From positions 16,635,501 through 16,699,500 of the forward strand of contig NC_053413.1 of the NCBI RefSeq assembly GCF_016859285.1: a stretch of DNA of 64,000 bases. Reading direction: 5' to 3'. Numbering within the stretch: the first letter of the stretch is position 1; every line of letters starts with the position of its first letter. A model generated the notes under the pieces. The model did no database searches. It was not told the origin of the DNA and saw only the letters and a program-made list of their open reading frames with translations. This DNA is from Xiphias gladius. Lineage: Eukaryota; Chordata; Actinopteri; Istiophoriformes; Xiphiidae. Of the stretch, positions 31,501 through 45,850 are shown one piece after another. Position numbers and translations under genes: made by a program.

Positions 31501-34500
31501 AACAAGACAGGGCATGCATGAGGAAGTCTAAGTACAGTGTACACCAAGAAAGTGGTTCATGTCACCTTGCTAGAGTCCTACTTGTATATTCCATTTCAAA
31601 GAACTGTATTATTTTTTTCCTCGACAGACTGGATCATGTGTTTTTTTGGATGCATTAAATGATCCCTCGGAAGATTTTTCTCCAGTTTTTATCCGTAGAT
31701 AAGGCGATTCATGCTTACAGTTAGGGGTGAAAAAATTGGCCAAGGCAGTGCTGAGACATAGAAACCCAGTCAGTGTCTTTTCCACTGCAGCGTTACAGAG
31801 ATGGCAGAGATTATGGGAGGATAACACTGCACAACATGGCCGCCCCAAACCAGATCAAAGCGAAGACAATCAAAGCCAGAGTGAAAGCTACAGCAGTAAG
31901 CTCTTTTAAATGTCTGGCTCCCCCGCCCCAACTGAGTAAGAGTGTTACCCTCAACTCAACTGTTTCCATCCTCAATCTTTCCACTTCTGGGACCGACATA
32001 AGCCCCTTTTGCATGAATACTGGACAGCGAGTCAGCTGGACATAAATCCTTCAAAGCAAAGCAAACATTGCAGTAAATGACCTATGATAATATTAAACCT
32101 AAGCAGTGGTGCTGTAAAACCTGTGTAATGCCAGAACCGATAAGACATGACACTGGTCATAATCATTTATGGCGCTGGGTTCAGGCAATTTAAGATTGCC
32201 ACGACAAACGACTTGTCATGACTCGTGTATGGTTTAACATGAAAGGGTCCAACCACAGGGCTCACACACTGCACGGTCATAGCTGAGTCGAAGTTTTGAC
32301 CCACTTTCTCACAGAAGTTAGACTATGCTATAGAATGCAGGCAGAAGAAATCCATTGACACCTCCCCATACATCTCAAAAGTCAAGCCTCCTCGACTTTT
32401 CAGCCTTTGACCTTTTGTCCATATGTTTTTAGATTGATGAACTCATGTTTTCCACCTCCCAGAAAGCTTCTGGATTCAGTTAATTTCAGAGTGGTATGAC
32501 AATCAACATCGGAGACCTGCTTGAGAAAGGTAATCCATCATAATGGACATTTATTTGTCATTATGCTTTGTCAGTTTTAGCTTAGTGGTTGCACGGTAAT
32601 GCACTTTAAAAGCCTGGATTGTTTTGAAAATGCTTTCAAGCTCTGATAGGAAGTTCCAATGACCTAGACTTGCTAAGCAGCTAAACAACTGTTTTATGCA
32701 AAAAGGTCCCAAATTCACACTTTCCTGAATTGAAGCGAATTAAAATTTTGAGGAATATGCTCCAACTATCATCTCTTAGCTTGTAGGCATTTTTAGCTCA
32801 TGATATTGGGTTTCTGGTCTGCACGTAGACTGTATGGTTGAGTCTCTCTGTTCGCAACAAACCCTGTGCTTTAAAACCATGAGCAGCTGTTTCCAGCAAA
32901 AAAGCTGTGCACTGATTGCCAGGGCTAAATCGAAGAGAGCTGATGTATACTGAAGAAAACTGAACATCTAGCAAGCTTAAAACCCAGACATTTTTCACAG
33001 CAGTTTTTAAAAAAATAACCATTACTAAAAAGTGAGTGAATACTATACTTACATTTATCAGGTTGCAAAAAAAAACTCCAGTCGGATGCCCATGTTGCTG
33101 CGTGTAAGCTTGATTTGAACAGTTAGTAGGCAATTGTTTGCTTATATGTTAGGCATAACAACACGATAAGCAGATATTCCCCCAGAGCTGTACTTGTGTT
33201 GTCCCCCAGTAGTCATAAAGTAGTCTTTAACCCTTTAAACCCAAGGTTTATTTGAACAGTTTTCGCTCTATTAGTTAACAGGCTTCAGAATCACTACATG
33301 TATTAACCAGGCATCCTCCATGTACATACCCATTTATACCCCATATTGTCACACTCAGGATAGGTTAGATTACTCAGAAATGCATACATTTGCATGTGAG
33401 CTGTGCTATGTACTACAAGTTCTGGGACAATTTTTTTGATTCATTTTTATGAAAAAAAAAAAATTTTTATGCAATGATAAAACGTTGTATTTTATTAATC
33501 CCCTTAAGGGAAATTGTCTTCTGCATTTGAGCTATTATAACTATTTAGAAGCAGTGGTCAGCCAGGAGCCAACTCAAGTACTGAGTTGATTTGTTAAATG
33601 AAAATGAGAGGAGTATGTTTACATTTGAAAACATTTGTCTTTCAGGTTTGAATCAGAGGTTCCCACCAGCAATTGAATGCACCACATTCTTCAGAGCAAC
33701 CCATGCTTTTAGTTGCCCTGACTGACTACTATAACTCAATGATTCATAAATTATTGAAAAACAATATTTGCTGTAATAGATGAACTATCTGAAGCAAGGT
33801 TCAAATTCTCTGCAAGTTAATTTTCACATTGAATTAACTTTAATGGCATGAAAATACAATGATCCAACTAAGAAGCTGTTGTATGCTTTGGATAATGGTA
33901 GCATAGAGCATGCACAATATACAATGAATGGGCACTGTGGAAAAACACTGGTATGGTCCCGTAGAAATATCTGTAGACTTCACTTCTGTAGACAAAAGAA
34001 CCACCCAGGGACAGGTTTAATTCAGGGAGCATGAATTAAATGATTCTCCTGGACCCGCAGCAGTAGGGGACAAACCTGTATCAATTAGGAGCATCATAAT
34101 GATTATGACTGAGATCAAACCCCCCACTTGACCTGGCACTGCTTGTCATTTCTACAGACTGCAGCTTTTGGAGAGCCTATAATGTCTGTGAGAGCAGGGA
34201 TGAGCCTACTGAGAGGGAACTCTCATTTTGATGATGTTTCATCAATCTGTTTGAAGTTTTTTTTTTGGTTTGTTTCTCTTTTAGTCCCTGTTTTTCTTTA
34301 TGGCTGCACTCCTACTTGGTTTTCAAAAGCTTTCAGTCTTGGTGACTCATAGCAATATTTTGCTGCCATAAGTGTCCTTGAACATTTCTTACCAATGTGG
34401 ATAAAAGCCAGCTGACAGCTCTTCACGGAGTTACCAGAAATTTAATGGTATCTAAATGTACAATTCAATTAGACTAGCTGCAGGTTAAGTGGTTTATTGG

Positions 34501-37500
34501 CTGGTTTGTGTAGAAGTTTCAAGAGATAGGTTAAATTGAAGATGACTGAACAGATGATAGTAGTCTTATCAGGTTTATTTTCTCTGGATTTATTCTCAGT
34601 AGTGCACAAGTTACTCTGGCAGCTGCTGCTGATTTTTTATCTTTAGTATACCTTTTTATTATTTTAACTATTAGTCTCATCAGTCGATTTTCTACAAATG
34701 CATTTTTCTGCTCCTCAGTTTTTCTAAGTACTGATTAAATGACTTTTTGGCATCTGCACAGCAGACTATGGTTGTGTGTTTCATGCAAATAAAACAACTG
34801 CTGCCTCTGCTCTAAATATTTATCCACTGCAATTCTGCAGTTCATGCATGGTGTCTGCTTCAGTAAGATGTGACTGTGCCTGGACTTAAACTCCATTCAC
34901 ATTATTACAGTTTTCAAATAGCTCTAAATTTTGCCTTTGACATGAGAGACAGTTTTGGCCTCAGGTACCAGTGTTCAGCAGGGTATGGCTTGTTAAACCG
35001 CTTAAAATCAGAGCTGATACGTCTGCAGAGGCTTCTCACACATTCTGCTCAAGACACTACCAATTCCAGGAGTACTTTCTGGTCTTTCAGTATTCAGCTT
35101 GACTTAAACTTTCCTTTTATAAATCAAGAATGTGGGAGTGGAATTCTCAGCTAATCTCAGTTTTTTTCTTAACTCTCCTGATAGCTCTGCTTCCTATGTT
35201 CAACATCTTTTTGTAGCCTAGGTCTGTCTCATACTGTTGTAATTAGGACCAAGAACTATCAGACCGGAATCAGATGAAAGGCTCATAAAGCACTGCTGAA
35301 TTCAGACGTATGCCAGGGGCCAGCTCAGTTACAGACTTAATTCATATTCCCTTTGTTCCTCTCCAATCTCACAGAGGTCTTGTGGCAGCTGAAGGACTGG
35401 TGGGTCCAGTGACAATATAACAGGTATTAAATAGACCATTTCCCGTGTCACCATGCAGTAACTGAAGGCTTCAAAGAGCCAGCAATTTGCTATGAAATTA
35501 ACCCAGGGATCAGTCTGGCCCACATGATACTGTATATCTTCAATGCAATGTGAAATGTTATGATGCAGACATTTAGCACGCCCACATCAGAGACCCCTAA
35601 GCAGCACTATTTTCTTGAAGATATTAGTTCACTGTGGCAATCATGTGAAGGAGTTATGTTCATTTGTACTGTCTATAAATCTTGATGTGTTTCCTGAGTG
35701 TGTGGTGTGGACTGGAGTGTGCTACATCATCTGTTTTGCTTTCCTTTTTTGGCTCAAACCCTCTAATAGGCTGTTTCAAGTCTATTTCTGTAAACATGGC
35801 AGAAATTATGCTACCTAACCTTGCAAGTAAAATGATTCTGTTTGTAAAGCCTGTTTAGTATTCCAGTCATTCCCAACCAAACCATCTGGTGGCGGTCTTT
35901 GCACTCTCCCAGTGGAGCGTTACTCTTAGCGATCTTGTTGCCCTATCACTTGCTACCTCATTAAAATGAGTGATAATAAATCCCACAGGCCATGTGCAAT
36001 GAAATCATATTGATCTGCAAACACACACATATGAATATCCTCACAGTCATATGCATACATATCAATCCAAAAACAAGCCCCTACAGAAGCAGTACTGACT
36101 ACTCCACTGTTAAAATATTTCATTTCAAATCCCTTTTCACAGTCCAGCACCTTTGTAGGTGCTCAGTACATACACACTATAGGGACATAGTGAAGGCTGG
36201 GTTTTCAAAATACAGACCAGAGAGGAATGTTTAATCAGCCAAGGTCACTGTGTGTTGCCGTGCACTGTTATTGAAGGAGGTTCTGGGAGAATAGAGGGAC
36301 CATCTCTCATCTGTATTCTCTTCAGATGGCTTGCGTTAGTAGGATCATGCAGATATGGGATTTTTCTCTGAGAATTAAAACCCAGATGTCATGCTAACAG
36401 ACACACACATCCTCACCACAGTAAAATATTATTTATGGCTCTGCAGACAGCATAACTAATGCCTCACACTCAGCAATCACTCACTGTGAACAATGCAAAA
36501 ATAGTCTTCAATTTTAACTTGCTGCCAATAATCCAGTTCCACCCTTGTACCCGAATTAATTTGCCCTCCTAAAACTGCTCACACACATGCTCACAATTGA
36601 ATGTTAAACATTGAATTATTTCATAGAAAGCAAAACAAGATATTGCTATTTCTTTGATTTAATATCAGTGTGGCCCCATTTATTTCTAGATGTTAGCCTA
36701 AATGTCAAAAACACAGAGTAATAGGACTTTTATTGCACACTGCATACAATAGGTTAGGCTGTTTCTTTAATAAATACTTCACTTTAAAGATCATATAATC
36801 CTTGAGCGTAATATTGAATGCACTGGGAACACACTGTCGTTTGCATTTGAATGTTTCATACAATGGTAGATCTACAAAGTGTGAATATTTCAGTTAATTG
36901 GCAATTTCATACCAAGGCGAAAAATGAAATGCTGCATTCACATTATATATGTGGTACCAAATTACCTTCTCACTGTACGGAAACACAGATAGATGAGATG
37001 AGAGGTTACATATCTGGAGCTTTTCTCGTGGAGAAGTTTTTAATGCATTTCTCTTCATTTAATGTATTTATGTAAAATTCATGTTTGCAGAGCTACACTA
37101 AATCTGCAGATAAATTTGACACGTTCATACATTTTGTTGTGTGGCAGAAATCCCAGATCCATCCTGAAGTGGCAATTGACTGTGCTACAGATATGAAGCT
37201 GCCGAGAGCCATCCGCTGTTTTACATAGAGAACAGAGGCTTTGATGTCCCCCAATGAATTGTGCTGCAAAAACTGTCTCAAAAGACGAGATAAGATCCAC
37301 ACATAGCAGGTCCAAGTGATGCAATGCAACAATATGACAACTGTGACTTTCATACAGTATTTGATTATGCTAATGCACCAAATAACTAAAGCCAAGGCAT
37401 GAAAATAGACACCAAAAAGCAATTTAATATGTCAGTTCTGTTGTTTTGAGACAATCTAGAAGCTACAGTAACTATTCCTGTGATTTCTACTATACAAAAG

Positions 37501-39288
37501 AGAACAAATATCCTTACTTTTCACCCGATACTATCCCAGCTTCTTTTAAAACCACTGATGGGATAGTACGAGCTCTAGTCTGTAGCCTACTCTTCTGCCC
37601 TACTAAGGCAAAGAGCAGTACCTACAGAGAAGCTGAGGAAAAAAGGTTTCATGTTTTTAGGCTGGCTGGCAAGCTGAGTAACATATACTGTATAAAGGTA
37701 GTGATGACTTTGTTTTATGTCTGTTTAGGCTGATTATGTAACCTAAAAACAGCTGAATAAAAAATTCAGAGTGCAAGAGGAAATCACAGTATCTACAAAT
37801 AAAATGTGTTCCTAGTTCTCTTGTCTATTTTTACTAGTTTGTTTAGAAAAATAATCTTTATTTTGATTATTTACCGTTTATAGCAAACTGTATGAATTAA
37901 ATATATCAGTTTGGCCAGGTGTCTGTCCAACTAATATTGATATTCATGAATTAAATAAAATCAATTAATGAACAATGTAATACATCTAAGTGCATAACTT
38001 AATGGGGGCCTAACAAAACCAAATGAATTCAGCTAGAGTCATGGAGAGTCACTGAGATCTACTAAGCTAGTTATGTTAGTTTTAGCGAGAGTTTAGTCAT
38101 GTAATTTTTCTCCATAATGATTGGATTTCGCAGTGGCTGCATTTAGTTATTCGGAAAATCTAACTGAACAACCAAGATGTCAGTTGAAACCAATATTTTT
38201 CAATTACGTACAGGTAACAGCAACGGAAAATTAATTATTAGACTATATGTAGATTTTCACTACGGCTAGCTGTGGCTATCTGTCCAGCTAGCTTGGTTTT
38301 AAAGTCAAACTAACTAAGTAAAATCAAATCTAGTCTTTTTTTTTTTTTTTTTGCAGTCTAAAATATTATCACTGTGATATTTTAACTGTAATAAAGTTCT
38401 GTATTATTAAAAGGAAGAAAAAAATGTATTTTAGAAAAAATTATAAATGCTCCTTTTCTGTTGCTTTAGCGGCAGTTCCTCCAATTTGTTTTTATAGTTT
38501 TTAGCTCTGCTAGTAGTCACTGCAAAATTTAACAGCCTTTCAAACAGAAATTACACCTTTTTATATATAGTAAAACAGATTTGAAGACACGGGTCATAAC
38601 TGTGACCACATACGTCCCGTTTTTGCTCTGTAGGGCAGGGTGTATGTTAGATAAATACTAATGCAAAATAGACGAGAATCTTTGTCATTTTAATGTTCGC
38701 CATGGCATTTTTTTGCAAAACACACAGTTCTTTGTGGATCCTGTGAGTGAAACCTTTTTGAGTTTGTGCCCATATTACTGCATTCTTTGTCCGCCATTAT
38801 AATTTCTCTCAACGGAAACGTACTGCGAGCCTGTGCCAGCCACATATAGTTAGAGCGGAAGACATTAAATGGAGACATACCTGAAGTGACACAAACTTGG
38901 CAGGGCCGAAATAGTTTCCAGATAGTTAATTAACCTTAGTGACTGGTACAGCAGTCTTGCGTGGCTGGTCAGTCGCAACCTGTGCCGGGATAAATACAAC
39001 CAGTCATGTTGACATGCCAGAGTTCATACATGTCATGTGCATACCGCCAGCCTTTACACTTTGTTTAGAGGTGAGTTCATAGGGTATTTTTATCAAGAGG
39101 GGGAAAATGTTGCGTAGCCATAATTTTATACAAACATACTTGTGGTATGTTTGTATAAGTATGTTTTTATCTATTTCTCTATGCCCACAATTAACTCAAA
39201 TAGTTTGGAAAATAGTATTTGTGTAGAATAGTGATACAACCAATGTTTTTTTTCTCATTTTTGATAATGATAACAAACATCATCAATA
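28580..39288. other. gene-poor interval between prkacb and adgrl2, first part
   Basis: About 10.7 kb with only short, unrecognised open frames, few repeats and scattered A/T runs. One exon-like piece stands out (31785-31893; see findings). A fragment near 33487-33530 (TTTATTAATCCCCTTAAGGG and following) resembles a common teleost repeat end. Nothing else could be assigned. Confidence 0.5.
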
Positions 39289-39289
39289 T

Positions 39290-39926
39290 TTAAAGGATCA
39301 CTTCACCCAAATTACAAAAAAAAGTATATATCTCATCAGTAAAAGTAGCAGTACCACAAAAATACACCAGAAGTATAAAAGTATAATAATAAATGTATTA
39401 AAAGCAAGTTATTGAAAGTAAAAGTATTTGTTGATCAGAGTGGTTCCTCTCTTATTATACTGTATATATCAAATTTTTCAAATATTATTACTGATCAATT
39501 AACACAAAGACAGTAATTTAATGTTTTAGCTAGTTAATATTGAGCTAATTTAAACTATTTTATATACTGTTAATAGTTTAAACCACATCAAATAAATATC
39601 ATTGAGTAAAAAGTCCTTACAGCATATTTGCTTTTGAAATGCTGTAGAGTAGGAGTATAAAGTAGCATAAAATTGAAGGACTGGAGTAAAGTAGAAACAC
39701 CTCAAGTACATCAAAATTGTACTTGAAGTTCCTTTTTATTGCTGGATATCCATGTCTGGGATTTCTGTCAACACCCCAAATGCAATAGAAATATATGGAA
39801 TTATGTTTGTGGTGCTCACAGAATTTAAAAATTTGATTTAAAATATTCAAAAGCAGCATACATATCCTGAAGATATCACAATGGAAGAAAATATGCTTTT
39901 TTCATTTTTTTGAATGGACCCTTTAA
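39290..39926. mobile_element. DNA-transposon-like element with a second repeat nested inside
   Basis: The left end TTAAAGGATCACTTCACCCA and the right end TGAATGGACCCTTTAA are imperfect inverted repeats, and the left end fits a familiar teleost element. The middle (about 39323-39735) is a copy of the AAGTAAAAGTA family, beginning CAGTAAAAGTAGCAGTACCAC and ending near GTACTTGAAGTTCC. No transposase frame is present. Confidence 0.6.
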
Positions 39927-39999
39927 CATCACAAATTATATCACATCAGCGTAGTGAGTGTATCTTGTGACCTTGTCATTGACATTACAGCTGAAAAAG

Positions 40000-40285
40000 T
40001 TAGTCAGTTATTTGAGTCGACAGAAACTTAATCTGCAAAAAATTTCTGGTTTAAAGGTTTAATGAATTTTTAAGCAAAAATACTTCCAATTCCCTGGTTC
40101 TAGCTTTTTAAATGTTAATATTTGCTGGTTTTCTTAGTCTTCTTTGATAGTAAACTGAAAATCTTTAGGTTTTTTACTATTGGTCAGACAAAACAAAACA
40201 TTTAAATATATCAAATTGTGTTAGATATTTTTTACCATTATCTGACAGTTTATAGACCGAACAATCAATTGATTCACCAAAAAAT
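40000..40285. repeat. dispersed repeat with TAATCGATTA-like ends, copy 2 (reversed)
   Basis: Reading from the right: GAACAATCAATTGATTCACC, GTCTATAAACTGTCAGATAA on the opposite strand, AAGATTTTCAGTTTACTATC, and an ACAGCTGAAAAAGTTAGTCA end at the left. Same family as copies 1, 3 and 4. Confidence 0.65.
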
Positions 40286-40289
40286 AAAA

Positions 40290-43200
40290 GATACATTTAT
40301 ATTGCAAATAAATGTTAGTTGCATTCTCATTTGAGCTCATTTATTTTCTATGATGAAAGTGAGTGAATACATTATTGCAGTACTCTGTTGGAAAGCATTT
40401 TTTAGTGCAGATAGGTAGTGAAAACCATCCTGACGTTTGAAGTATTACAGTGGTTTGCTGCATGAAGTCCAGATGTCACTATGCTGTGATTTTATGGAGC
40501 GAAAATGTCAAGCTAGAGGGTGGCTCAAAGTAACTATTAAGTCCACAGTGCAACATAAACATTTATGTGGATCACTCCTCTGGTTTTGAACATTGCCACA
40601 TTTCTCATCACTATCACACACATAGCTACATTTTGACAACTTCTATGAGTGGATTGAGAATGAAACATATGTTGGGTAACACCTCACAGCTCCTGGGGAA
40701 AGAAAAAAAGTCATCACTTTTGCTGAAAGAGATTGCATGTGTCAAAGAAATGGATATAAATTTGGTGGAATGAACTTCGAACTGAAATGAGGGAATGATG
40801 ACATTTGCATAGCTGCAATTACATGAATGAATAAAAAACAGGTGGAATTGGCACGCCCCCGCCAGAGACACTAAATTTTACTAGTGTTAATTTTTTGCAG
40901 GTTACTTCCCCAACCATCTTTTATGTCGGAAATCTTTCTTTTTTTTTTTTTTGGTTGTTCACAAAAAATTCACATCTGCTTCCTTAGCAACAGAGCCTCC
41001 AGCCTCCCACTGTATGCAGAGCATTTTCTCATACCTTGCACATCCTCTTAGTTTAAAAGCAGAGGACTGAGACCTTTCTGTCAAGACCCGGAACAAAGCT
41101 AGTTGTAACAATGGAAAGTTCAGCAAACAACTCCATTCAGACCCTCAAATAGATGCCTTAAAGACTACTCATTACAGACAAACAAAATGACAGCAATATT
41201 TTGTAGCAATTTGTTGAGCCTAGTCAGTTTGAAATGGTATATTAGCTAGATACTGATGCCAAAAACAATCATGGCTGACATGTTGAACATCTCAAAATTT
41301 TTCCTATATAAGCTCTTTCCTATATAAGCTCTACAAACGTCATACCCCCACGTCCATTGCCTGATGTGTCCATGTCAAAATGCACCCTATTTTGATCTAA
41401 CAGAGGTGATTTAAGAAACCCTAACAGAAGAAGACATGCGGTTTGTATTCTCATGGCTGTCTCAGCTTAAATGTCTCCAGATTCTTTATGGAAGGGATTG
41501 TAGGGGGTGATTTGCTGACGTTATTTACATGGAGGAGGTTTTGCAGCCTCGTTGTTGGCCAGAACATCAGGATTTTGGAATTTTTTGGCAGTGACCTACA
41601 TCTGGATTTCTGCACTAGAGGGTGCCCCACCCCCTGACAGCCTCTTGCAGAGCCTGAAGCCTGATTTTCCTCTTTCTCTTTCTCTGAGTTACACTATAAC
41701 CCGCACGACTGTGAATATAACCCTTCGGTGTTCCCAGTCACACCTATCAGAGCAGAGTCCAGTTAAGTCCTAAAAAAAAACACTTCCTCACTGTGTCTCT
41801 ATTACGAATTAGAAGCTACGCAAGAAGAGACAGAAACTGTCCCTCGAGCCTTACTCTTCATGCTGTATGTGGAACAGTATGTGGAGCACCCATTCTGGTT
41901 TTCATCTTCAGTGCCCCACCCTCGCTGAAATACAATGGATTGGGCGCAGGCCTGTGACTTTTAACTCACTCTGCAGATTCTATGCTCTGCCGCCAGCCTG
42001 GCCAATCTGCAGCCCGGAAAATTCCCTTGATGTGTCAGCCAAAGCAGCTTTGAATCCAATCATAAGGCCATAGGTTCCCTCGTAATAGTACATCCATGTT
42101 CCTTCACTTAGACACAGGGGCATTGCGTTTATGTTCAGCAATGTGGAAAAAGAGAGATTGATTTTAGCCATGAATCTCGGCTCCCAAAGTGGTGTGTTGC
42201 AAGACACAGATAGTTTAGAAAAAACCTTTTCAATAGTTAATCAGTGACCTCCCCAGTGTTTCCCTGGCTGGAAAACAGTTAAAATAATTCTCATTTATTT
42301 TTCAGTTGTTGAAATTTTACCATAAGTTCAATATACAGTCAAATATATCGGCTGGCATGCCATCCAGGGTGTGTAATCAAATCTATATTTATCGTAGTTA
42401 TTTCCAGCCTCTTACTGGAGCACCGTTTTCCACAATAGAACAAGGAGGGACACTTTAATTAAAGAAAGCTGGGGTGAATGAGTGAATGTCAGTCTTTGAA
42501 AGCCCAGTTGTTCATCCGTCAAACTTTGAACCGCTGTTCTACAGACTTCAGTGTCCCCACAGTGGGTTTTGAATGATTTTCTTGTTGTAGCCACCGTACA
42601 AACAAAGGCACCCCTGTAGATTTATGTCTCATCCCTCTTTCTCATATTGGACTCTGAGGGTTTTAAGGCTGTAATTAAATTCCAATCCCCACTCTCACTT
42701 CTCCACTGACTGTCCCTGTCTCTGTGGGAGGTTGAGAAGCTGGGTTTTACCGCCTGTTGTGGTTTGTTTGAAAGATCCAGAGTTCTCTGGAAACCCCAGC
42801 CATTATGATAGAATTCACACATGTGGTGCAGAGAGAGAAAGAAAAGGCCCGTGCTCATTCTCAGATGCAGGACTGGTGTGACATCCGGTCTGGTCGAGCA
42901 TTTGAGACATTGCAGCATGTGTGCGTGTTTTACCCACATCTGCCTGTGAACTGCCGGATTTGAGCATTCTCACGTCAAAGTCAGGGATCGCCATTCCGAC
43001 GCGTCGCTATTTCATGCATATGATCGTGCTTTTGCGGTCTTAAGATGCCCATACGAATAACTCCGTCATTGTACCTATCAAAGCTTTCCCTTGCCAGACA
43101 GCCACCCACTGTCAAAGCACAGATTGCTGGCATCGGCCCATAGCAGGGCCAACAAACTGGAATCGGCTGCAGCAGCAGGCTGACAGTTGGGACTCCTGAC

Positions 43201-43600
43201 AGAGATATGAGGGGCTAGACTGAGCAAGTCCAGTCCAGCGGGGACCAGTGGGAGAGGAAAGATGAGTTCTGCACCACTGATCCAGAGTGACAGTGATGGA
43301 CAGGTTGAGAGAGGAGAGCTGATGGCCAAGGTTTTTCTCCCGTCTGGACAGTGTTTGAAAAGATGGACATGACGGTCGCAATGCTTCAAAGTCCAACAGG
43401 GCATGTGTGCCTGACTGTGTGTGTGTGTGTATGAGTGGCTGTTCCAGTGTGTTGATGTGGGTGTGTATGCATGTCAAATGGTCAATCAGAGCAATAAAAG
43501 TAAAAAGTGGCACTGAAATCTGAGATCAAAACCTTGTTTATGTTCAATTTTAGGTCTATTTTAGACGGAGTGATATACATATCATGTGATGTAAAAAAAA
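40290..43600. other. gene-free interval
   Basis: No supported gene. Short open frames (for example 42622-42939 and 43112-43513 on the - strand) have no recognised domain, and the second depends on a TG/CA-rich stretch near 43410-43475. Short repeat words CCTATATAAGCTCT occur twice in a row near 41303-41333. Confidence 0.5.
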
Positions 43601-43607
43601 AAAATAC

Positions 43608-43960
43608 AGCAGGGCTGCATCTCGTTTTCATTATTTATCCATTGAATTATTATTATTATTTTTTTTGGTTAATCCATTAATTGTTTGGGCCGACAAATGT
43701 CAGAAAATAGTGAAAAATGCCCATCATAATTTTTGAGATCCTAAAGTGAAATCTTCAGATGTCTTGTTTTGTCTGACCAACAGTCTAAAACCTAAAGATG
43801 TTCAATTTGCTATCATATGAGAGAAATAAAGCAACAAACCCTAACAAATGAGAAGATGAAACTAGATCATGTTTGGCATGTTTGCTTGAAAAATGATTAA
43901 AACAAATCATCTACTATCAAAATTGTTTTGTTGATAATCACTAATTGTTTCAGCTCTATA
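43608..43960. repeat. dispersed repeat with TAATCGATTA-like ends, copy 3
   Basis: Contains GGTTAATCCATTAATTGTTT, AAATGTCAGAAAATAGTGAA, CAGATGTCTTGTTTTGTCTG and ends CACTAATTGTTTCAGCTCTA. This is the best-preserved copy of the family in the window. Confidence 0.75.
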
Positions 43961-45415
43961 TATAGAGCAATTTATGAAACAACATTAATATTAAATCTGA
44001 TTTTTTTTTTTTTTGGCAAAGCCTATGCTGAAGCTGCAGTTACTGTATAAACACCAGTAACAGAGCGACACACTTACTCTGTATAGAGTTTGGAATCAGC
44101 TCTGTCTTGTTAAAAAGTTGAGTTATTTCTCACAAAACATGTTCCTCCGCAGCTCATGCTTCATCGAGAGTCAGGATTCCCTCTGACAAGTAATTACGTC
44201 AAGAACAAACGTTCCCATAGGCAGTAATTAATGCTGAACTCATAACACACAATGATACCCCAGGGTCCTGGATCTAATATGATCGCTGGCACCCCTTGTT
44301 GTACCGTTTACCCAGTTGTCTGCTCTGATGACTCACATACTTAAAGTTTTTTTCTTATGGTGTAGGTGTATGTTTCAATCACTCACTCTCAATATTTCCT
44401 CTGTGTCCCTAATTCTATTGACCAGTGTCCTAGAGACAGATTATATGTGCTATCATAAACAAAATAATAGAACTAATTTTTTTCAGTAGGAACTGATTTT
44501 TTTCAGACACATACATTATCGAATGGTACTTCAGGACACAGCCTGGCTCTATATCCTCTTTATGATGAAATGAATCTTTTTTTGACTATGTCTTCTCCTT
44601 CAAGATTTGCAGTTCCTCCAAGAAATATATGCCCAGTACATCCAGGACAGATCCCTCTTTTCACCCTCTTGAAATAAGCGAAAACACAAGCCCTGTCCCT
44701 CTCCCCATTTCTTCTGGATGCCTTCAAGGTCTCCACCATATATCACAGACCCATGTCCAAATTTGAATTATGTTTAGCACAATTCAACCGTCGTCAGGAA
44801 ATGCTCTCAGACTCAACACGATAGGCTCGGTCAAAAGAATGAAAGTGAAATGACCACTGCATCTGCCTGATGCGGAAGATTGACGTGCAGCATTTGGAGT
44901 CTGTGGTTTGAGGGGAAGTCTTCCTCTTCTGCGTGAGGTGGTCAGAGACAGCTCTGGGTTTAGGCTTTAGGGCTTTGTGAGGTTGTTAAAAAATGTTCCT
45001 GCTCACTTTTCCAGCTGCAGCCTTTTAACGGTGCATTAAATGACCGTCCCTGGTGACCAAAAAAGGCACCAGGGAAAACAAGAAATGCCATGTGAAAATC
45101 AAGGGAGGGTCAAGAACAATCCTTTTGCACTATTTTTTTCTTTTTTCTTTTTCTTACTTTTTTTTTTTTTGGAGCTGTTCGGATGTGCAAAGAGGAAAAA
45201 CAGATATACTTTAAGGCGATTTTACATAGGAAAAAGATTGTTTCAACCCAACAAATCACTAGGAAAGTACCCCCTTAAAAATGCATCAGTAACACTAACA
45301 CATTCAGCTATAAGGACATTTTAAGTGTTTATTTTAATTTTGAACATTTACCGTCTAAACACAGTCTAATAAAATAGGTCTTAGCACACATTTTTGGAAA
45401 ATTGTACACTCTGTT
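43961..45415. other. gene-free interval
   Basis: A/T-rich sequence with T runs (44002-44015, 45128-45170). I see no gene, RNA gene or clear mobile element. Confidence 0.5.
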
Positions 45416-45419
45416 TAGA

Positions 45420-45850
45420 AAAAGATGGTTCTTTGCACTAAATGCTAATGTCAGCATAATAATATGCTCACAGTGGTAATATTAATATGATGTTTGGCAG
45501 GTATAATGTGTACCGTCTGAGTTTGGTGTGTTAGCAGACATTTACTATTTAGCAAAAAACATAAAGCACATCTTGGCGTTAATAGTTGACTTTATTTGTC
45601 ATAAACCAGAGTATTGGACAAAACTTTGACTTTATGGTGGTGGAAAGTGAAGGGGTCACAAAAATGATAACAATTCATCCTGAGAGGGACATAAATGTCC
45701 TTTCAAAATTTCAGCCCATCCAGTAGTTGTTGTGATATTTCACTAAAAACCACAAATGTCAACCTAATAGTGGTGCCAAAGGAAATATGAGTGGATCACC
45801 AATATCATTGGGTTTCATCATCTGGTGACTGTATAAAGCCAAAATGCAGT
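45420..45850. repeat. AATATCTCAACAACTATT-family repeat, reversed copy
   Basis: Words such as AAATGCTAATGTCAGCATAA, AACTTTGACTTTATGGTGG, TTTCAGCCCATCCAGTAGTT and AACCACAAATGTCAACCTAA are the reverse complement of the family seen at 2990-3420. It includes the part of the consensus with GCTAATGTTAGCA-like words. Confidence 0.65.

Noticed and set aside
34870-35154. Frame with LNRLKSELIRLQRLLTHSAQ, loosely like a LINE reverse-transcriptase C-terminus
   Set aside because: The resemblance is short and the following expected motif (xPxLxxLHWLP) is absent, so a LINE call is not supported.
43112-43513. 133-codon open frame on the - strand
   Set aside because: Starts in a TG/CA-rich stretch, overlaps another equally long frame, and has no recognised motif.
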